Position numbers and translations under genes: made by a program | Shown here: positions 17,642 to 20,519 of the stretch, piece after piece | Layout: every line of letters begins with the position of its first letter | Position numbering within the stretch: position 1 is the first letter of the stretch | The notes under the pieces: generated by a model | The model's database searches: none | What the model was told of the DNA's origin: nothing | Seen by the model: the letters and a program-made list of their open reading frames with translations, nothing else | NCBI GenBank assembly: GCA_019918135.1 | Contig: WBZZ01004171.1 | Coordinates: 70,001-90,519 of the forward strand | Direction: 5' to 3' | From: Paulinella micropora | Taxonomy: Eukaryota; Cercozoa; Imbricatea; Euglyphida; Paulinellidae | DNA: 20,519 nt

Positions 17642-17679
<38 letters not shown>
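17642..17679. repeat. 38-nt T homopolymer (A tract in element sense)
   Basis: Uninterrupted T run 25 bp downstream on plus of the ORF1 start codon, that is, before ORF1 in the element RNA. The window end (AAACAAAAA) sits at the matching place in element B. Confidence 0.95.
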
Positions 17680-18243
17680 CTGTTATTCTTATCACTCTAT
17701 GCAACCTTCTTCTCCTTCTTCCTTTTCTATGTTGAAATAGTTATGGGGCGTCAGGCCCTACACAGAGATAACGATAGTTTGGTCAAAAGAGCTGTTTTGT
17801 AGAAGTCAGTCTGTCGTCGGACAGTGCTTCGATATTTGTCTTTCTCTTGTGTGAGAGATGTGTAATCTCTTCTGGTTTCTGCAGAGAAAATGCAAGGAAA
17901 ATGGTTCAGAACAGAGAGTGGGAGTGCTTTGCTCGTTTTCCCTCTGTCTGTGTGTTTGTCTGATGTTTGCTTCGCACTTGTCCTACTTGGCTTTATGCAA
18001 GCAGCAAGAGGGAGTGGAGTAGGTGTGGTCTGATGTCTTATAGAAGAGCACACAGAAGCCAAATGTGCACAAGGGCTAAAGGTTATGCCAGCTTGTGACA
18101 AATTGATCGCTTGTTTGTAAGTTTTTTTGTTTGAGGATGAGTAGGAGTGTTTGTTTTCGTCTGATGTCTGTGCGACAGACCAGCGAAAAATAAATTTGTG
18201 CTTATCTGATGTCTGTACGACAGATCAGAAAAGAAATCAGCCT

Positions 18244-18259
18244 TTAGCTATGGACTCCA
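18244..18259 (-). promoter_or_regulatory. Primer binding site of element A
   Basis: Minus strand TGGAGTCCATAGC, 2 nt after the LTR end TACA. TGG pairs with tRNA CCA. The first nine bases TGGAGTCCA are identical in element B (19900-19908). The matching tRNA cannot be named from this sequence alone. Confidence 0.75.
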
Positions 18260-18261
18260 AA

Positions 18262-18479
18262 TGTACTATCCCCAACGATAGCTCAATGGAAGAGTAAGTC
18301 GGTAATATAACCAAACACAGTCCTCAAAAAAGAGAATGATGTCTCGTTATATTAGCTCAGTGACGCAAAGACAAAAAGCCGCCAAAAGACCAGGATCAAA
18401 TTGGCATTTCAGACGTGTCCGGCCAGACGAAATCTATAAATAAGTTTTTCACCGGATAATTCCGGGGGTGATGTCCACA
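18262..18479 (-). repeat. 5' LTR of element A
   Basis: 218 bp. On the minus strand it starts TGTGGACATCACC at 18479 and ends GTACA at 18262. Compared with the 3' LTR it lacks 4 bp and has about five substitutions. A TATAAATA match (18435-18442) lies on the plus strand, antisense to the element; the sense strand shows TATTTATA at the same place. Confidence 0.92.
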
Positions 18480-19659
18480 GCAGATTACACTATTGTGTAG
18501 CATCCATATTGATTAACCTACCACATTAATAGCGTTGACCCGATCCTTCAAGTACAACACATATAGTAACCGTTTGATTCGGAAAAAGGTCACGGAAATT
18601 CCGTGAAATTTAGCCTTTCTTCCCGCGCGTGACTGGGAATCTGTGGCTAATTAAGGGAAATTGCACTTATGGGTTGTTGTTTGGGGTATGTTTTGTCATT
18701 TGTGCAGGTTACGGACGTAACGAAACGTGTCAGACCCTCAAAGGGACACTCAGTTTTTAACGGTTTTTCCCTCTGACTTGTTCAAGTGGGTTCAGACCTG
18801 ACTTGCCTTTCTACTTTAGAAGTGGAGGTTAGTCTTGAACCAGTTGTGTTCAGTATTTTTTATTAAATTCCTTTTATCATTGAGCTCGTAAGGGTAAGAC
18901 CTCCGGTCTTAATACATTTGGAGAGTCCCTATGCCTTTTTCGAACTCATAAAATTTGGAATTTTGGAACGACACAATAGTACTCACAATCAGTCACTGTT
19001 GTTGACTGACTGTGTCTTGGTGAGAGTGTCAAGTAGCTTCTTGACTATCAGTACTCTGTACTGATCGTGTGAGATAGTGCTTTCAGTCGTCTGGGGCAAG
19101 GGAAACTACAGGTGTTAAGGGGGGTTTTGGAGAAACAGGGAAGAACCCTGATCTCGAAACTTGGACCTTGACACCTGGGAGGTCAACATGTCAGCGGTAT
19201 ACTGACATTGGCCCCTGGGTCTTCTTTCCTCTGATCTGCGTCTGTCGTCTCCCTGTCTCATAATTGGATGAGGGGAGGTGACAGGTGGCTAACGTAGGAG
19301 AAGTATATCAGTCAGACAGGGTTTGGTTCTGACTCTGATCCATGGTATGTTTGGTTGTTTTGCCTGTCTCTCATGGTTGGGTGAGTGAGATGCACAGGTG
19401 GTTGAACTGGTCTGCTGTGGAGGAGGCTGTGTCTGGTGCAGGGAGGGACCCATTATGCGCCTAGCAGGCAGTGTCAGGGCGGCCAGCAATCATTGTGGGA
19501 AGGAAGCATGCATTGTGTCTCTCTGTGGGAGGATGTGAGCTTGCGTGTTGTCTCTCTTTTCTCTCCTGTTGTGAGTGGAAGGGAGAGCATAGCTCTTTTA
19601 TGTTTTTTTATCTGGGATGAGAGTGTGCATGTCTTTCTTCTCTATCTCTTACGATTGCT
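18480..19659. other. Spacer between head-to-head elements, hairpin-rich
   Basis: 1,180 bp without a supported gene. It contains at least six strong inverted repeats: 18591-18605 (7+1+7 palindrome), 18789-18841, 18984-19014, 19028-19045, 19047-19065, 19109-19177 and 19188-19208. It also has two related segments starting CCTGTCTC (about 19252 and 19363). The 123-codon plus frame 19436-19807 runs into the LTR of element B and has no motif, so I do not call it. Confidence 0.7.
19109..19177. other. Nested hairpin (possible structured RNA)
   Basis: Outer arms CAGGTGTTAAGG (19109-19120) and CCTTGACACCTG (19166-19177) pair over 12 positions with one G-T. Middle arms GTTTTGGAGA and TCTCGAAAC pair, and an inner CAGGG-AAGAA-CCCTG closes it. 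Whether it is transcribed is unknown. Confidence 0.5.
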
Positions 19660-19897
19660 TGTAGGCATCACCCCCCGGATAGCCGGTAAAAAGTACCTTT
19701 TCCTGGTGACAGGTGCACCAGCTTGTTTTTCAGTATTATTTGTCGGATTGGACCTGATGCCATTTTATTCCTGGTCTGTTGCCGTTTTCCTTTTTTTGCT
19801 TCACTGAGCTAACATAACGAGACATCATTCTCATCTTTTGAGGACTGTGTTTGGTTGTATTACCGACTTTTTACGAGCTATCGTTGGGGGCATTACA
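19660..19897 (+). repeat. 5' LTR of element B
   Basis: 238 bp starting TGTAGGCATCACCCC and ending CATTACA. It is alignable along its length to the LTRs of element A; the U5-side half (from 19805 on, including ACGAGACATCATTCTC) is best conserved. It has an insertion in the middle relative to A. Confidence 0.85.
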
Positions 19898-19899
19898 TT

Positions 19900-19908
19900 T
19901 GGAGTCCA
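19900..19908 (+). promoter_or_regulatory. Primer binding site of element B
   Basis: TGGAGTCCA, 2 nt after the LTR end, identical to element A over nine bases and different beyond. Confidence 0.72.
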
Positions 19909-20519
19909 CATCACTAGGGTGATTTCTTTCTGCTTTGCCACACAGGCAACAGAGTGAATTTTCACTGACCTGTCTCACACGGGGACGTCAGACGAAAACA
20001 AATACTCCAACACAGCTCCCTCATAACTCTTTCACAAAACAAATAATTTGATTGGTCTCAAGCAGGTGTCTCGTACCCTCTAGCCCAATCAGTATCTGTG
20101 TGCTCACAAGGAGACATCAGATACAAATTCTCTGTCGTTCTTGCTGTTCTCACACAGAGACCAAGAAGGAGGAGGTGGACAGAAGAGTGAAGGAACACAC
20201 ACAAAACACAAACAAGCATAGGGACAGGAGCACAACACTCTACCCTTCTAGTTTGTGCATTTATCTGCATTATCTCACACATACGTCAAGAGTATTTTTT
20301 GCAAATCTCTGATCGTTTTCTAAAGGTAGGTCTGAGAACCTATCCGACCGACTGTCGACTTCTCAAGGAGAGCTTTTCTAGCTTCTCTATTACTATCTGT
20401 GTGTAGGTCCAAGTGCCTCATACTAGATACAATATAGAAAAGAAGGAGGAGAAAGTAATCTGAGTAAGGAGAACAAGAAATCGGAGAAAGTCTCAAAGAC
20501 TATTTTTCTCAAACAAAAA
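19909..20519 (+). promoter_or_regulatory. 5' leader of element B
   Basis: No long frame. It carries the same repeated motif as A (GACGTCAGAC at 19984, GACATCAGAT at 20113), each at the end of a stem-loop. An example is GTATCTG (20092-20098) with CAGATAC (20118-20124); next is TCTCTGT (20129-20135) with ACAGAGA (20154-20160). It ends in an A-rich stretch at the window edge. Confidence 0.6.

Larger units (their letters stand above)
17617..18261 (-). promoter_or_regulatory. 5' leader of element A with repeated hairpins
   Basis: About 645 nt between 5' LTR and ORF1, with no long frame. It carries two near-identical 23-bp hairpins (18161-18183 and 18206-18228, 45 bp apart) of the form CTGRTCTGT-loop-ACAGACATCAG, and two more copies of the ATCAGA motif at 18030 and 17960. 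An A tract (38 T on plus, 17642-17679) lies just before ORF1. The same leader plan is seen in element B. Repeated stem-loops in this place are typical of RNA packaging or dimer signals; that role is inferred. Confidence 0.6.
8123..18479 (-). mobile_element. Ty3/gypsy-type LTR retrotransposon (element A)
   Basis: A 10.36-kb element on the minus strand, bounded by TG...CA LTRs with a PBS inside the 5' LTR and a PPT inside the 3' LTR. The order of protease, RT, RNase H, integrase is that of Ty3/gypsy (Metaviridae). The two LTRs differ by about five substitutions and one 4-bp gap, so the insertion is clearly older than the 99.8%-identical duplication. Several frame lesions (15424 stop, about 11010 frameshift, about 9873 deletion, 52-bp repeat) suggest a defective copy. 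There is no envelope-like ORF: nothing with a signal peptide or membrane anchor lies after integrase. Confidence 0.93.
17680..20510. repeat. Long imperfect inverted repeat
   Basis: The arms are about 17680-18479 and 19660-20510, with the 1,180-bp spacer between. Each arm is an LTR plus leader of the same family, facing away from each other. Matching landmarks in order: GGACTCCAAATG / CATTTGGAGTCC, the repeated hairpins, the GTCGGAC/GTCGGTCGGAT segment, and the final pyrimidine-rich TTTTCTAT segment. Confidence 0.8.
19660..20519 (+). mobile_element. Second Ty3/gypsy-type element (element B), 5' end only
   Basis: A plus-strand relative of element A: LTR, PBS and most of the leader, cut by the window end before any ORF1. 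Similarity to the reverse complement of 17680-18479 runs over the whole length with many substitutions and gaps, so B is a separate, diverged insertion of the same family. It is not a recent inverted duplication. Confidence 0.82.

Noticed and set aside
18264..18320. tRNA-like A box (TAGCTCAATGGAAGAG) on the plus strand of the LTR, suggesting a SINE or tRNA gene
   Set aside because: No B box or tRNA fold follows, and the sequence has clear LTR ends, PBS and PPT neighbours. It is better explained as the U5 part of an LTR.
19436..19807. 123-codon plus frame with hydrophobic C-terminal half
   Set aside because: It runs from the spacer into the LTR of element B, so its second half is LTR sequence; the hydrophobic part is a by-product of T-rich DNA.

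Overview
This window is eukaryotic and dominated by transposable elements. It holds a piggyBac-type transposase with candidate spliceosomal introns, a Ty3/gypsy-type LTR retrotransposon, long microsatellites and long homopolymer runs. There are no bacterial-style operons. The host is probably a protist or alga (alveolate or stramenopile would fit). That is only an impression from the element types and cannot be proved from the sequence.

Layout. Positions 1-1180 hold a small two-exon gene fragment with a NUMOD-like DNA-binding motif, then CA, ATTC and CTC microsatellites and unassigned DNA. Positions 1181-4571 are a 99.8%-identical partial copy of 7166-10555. Each copy carries an AT-rich flank, an LTR, a polypurine tract, a 3' untranslated region and the 3' end of pol. 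Between the copies lies a piggyBac element (4572-7165) that has lost its left end, with its right end sitting on a TTAA. Positions 8123-18479 hold one nearly complete 10.36-kb Ty3/gypsy-like element on the minus strand, here called element A. In transcription order it has a 218-bp 5' LTR, primer binding site, about 645-nt leader, ORF1 and ORF2 (candidate Gag parts), a CCCH-finger/RGG nucleocapsid-like region, retropepsin-like protease, RT-RNase H, integrase, a displaced Pol C-terminal segment, 3' UTR, polypurine tract and a 222-bp 3' LTR. Positions 18480-19659 separate it from element B, a diverged relative facing the other way. Only the LTR and leader of B lie in the window (19660-20519). The two 5' ends form a long imperfect inverted repeat, and the spacer between them is packed with hairpins.

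How the parts work together. Element A is a self-contained replication cassette: PBS and PPT prime reverse transcription, ORF1, ORF2 and NC would package the RNA, and PR, RT, RH and IN process and integrate it. Its reading frames alternate in an informative way. ORF1 and ORF2 overlap as ATGA. The nucleocapsid/RGG frame ends at a TGA followed by CTAG, the strongest known stop-readthrough context, and protease continues in the same frame. Pol lies in the -1 frame relative to protease. Several lesions (an in-frame TAA, a frameshift in the integrase zinc finger, a 1-nt deletion, a 52-bp tandem duplication) suggest this copy is now defective.

The most interesting results are the unusual Gag-Pro expression layout, the CCCH plus RGG replacement of the usual CCHC knuckle, the repeated leader hairpins shared by both elements, the hairpin array between the elements, and the duplication whose two copies are the empty-site and filled-site alleles of one piggyBac insertion. 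The last is either a real unequal rearrangement or a join of two haplotypes in the assembly. Identity figures and alignments were made by eye.
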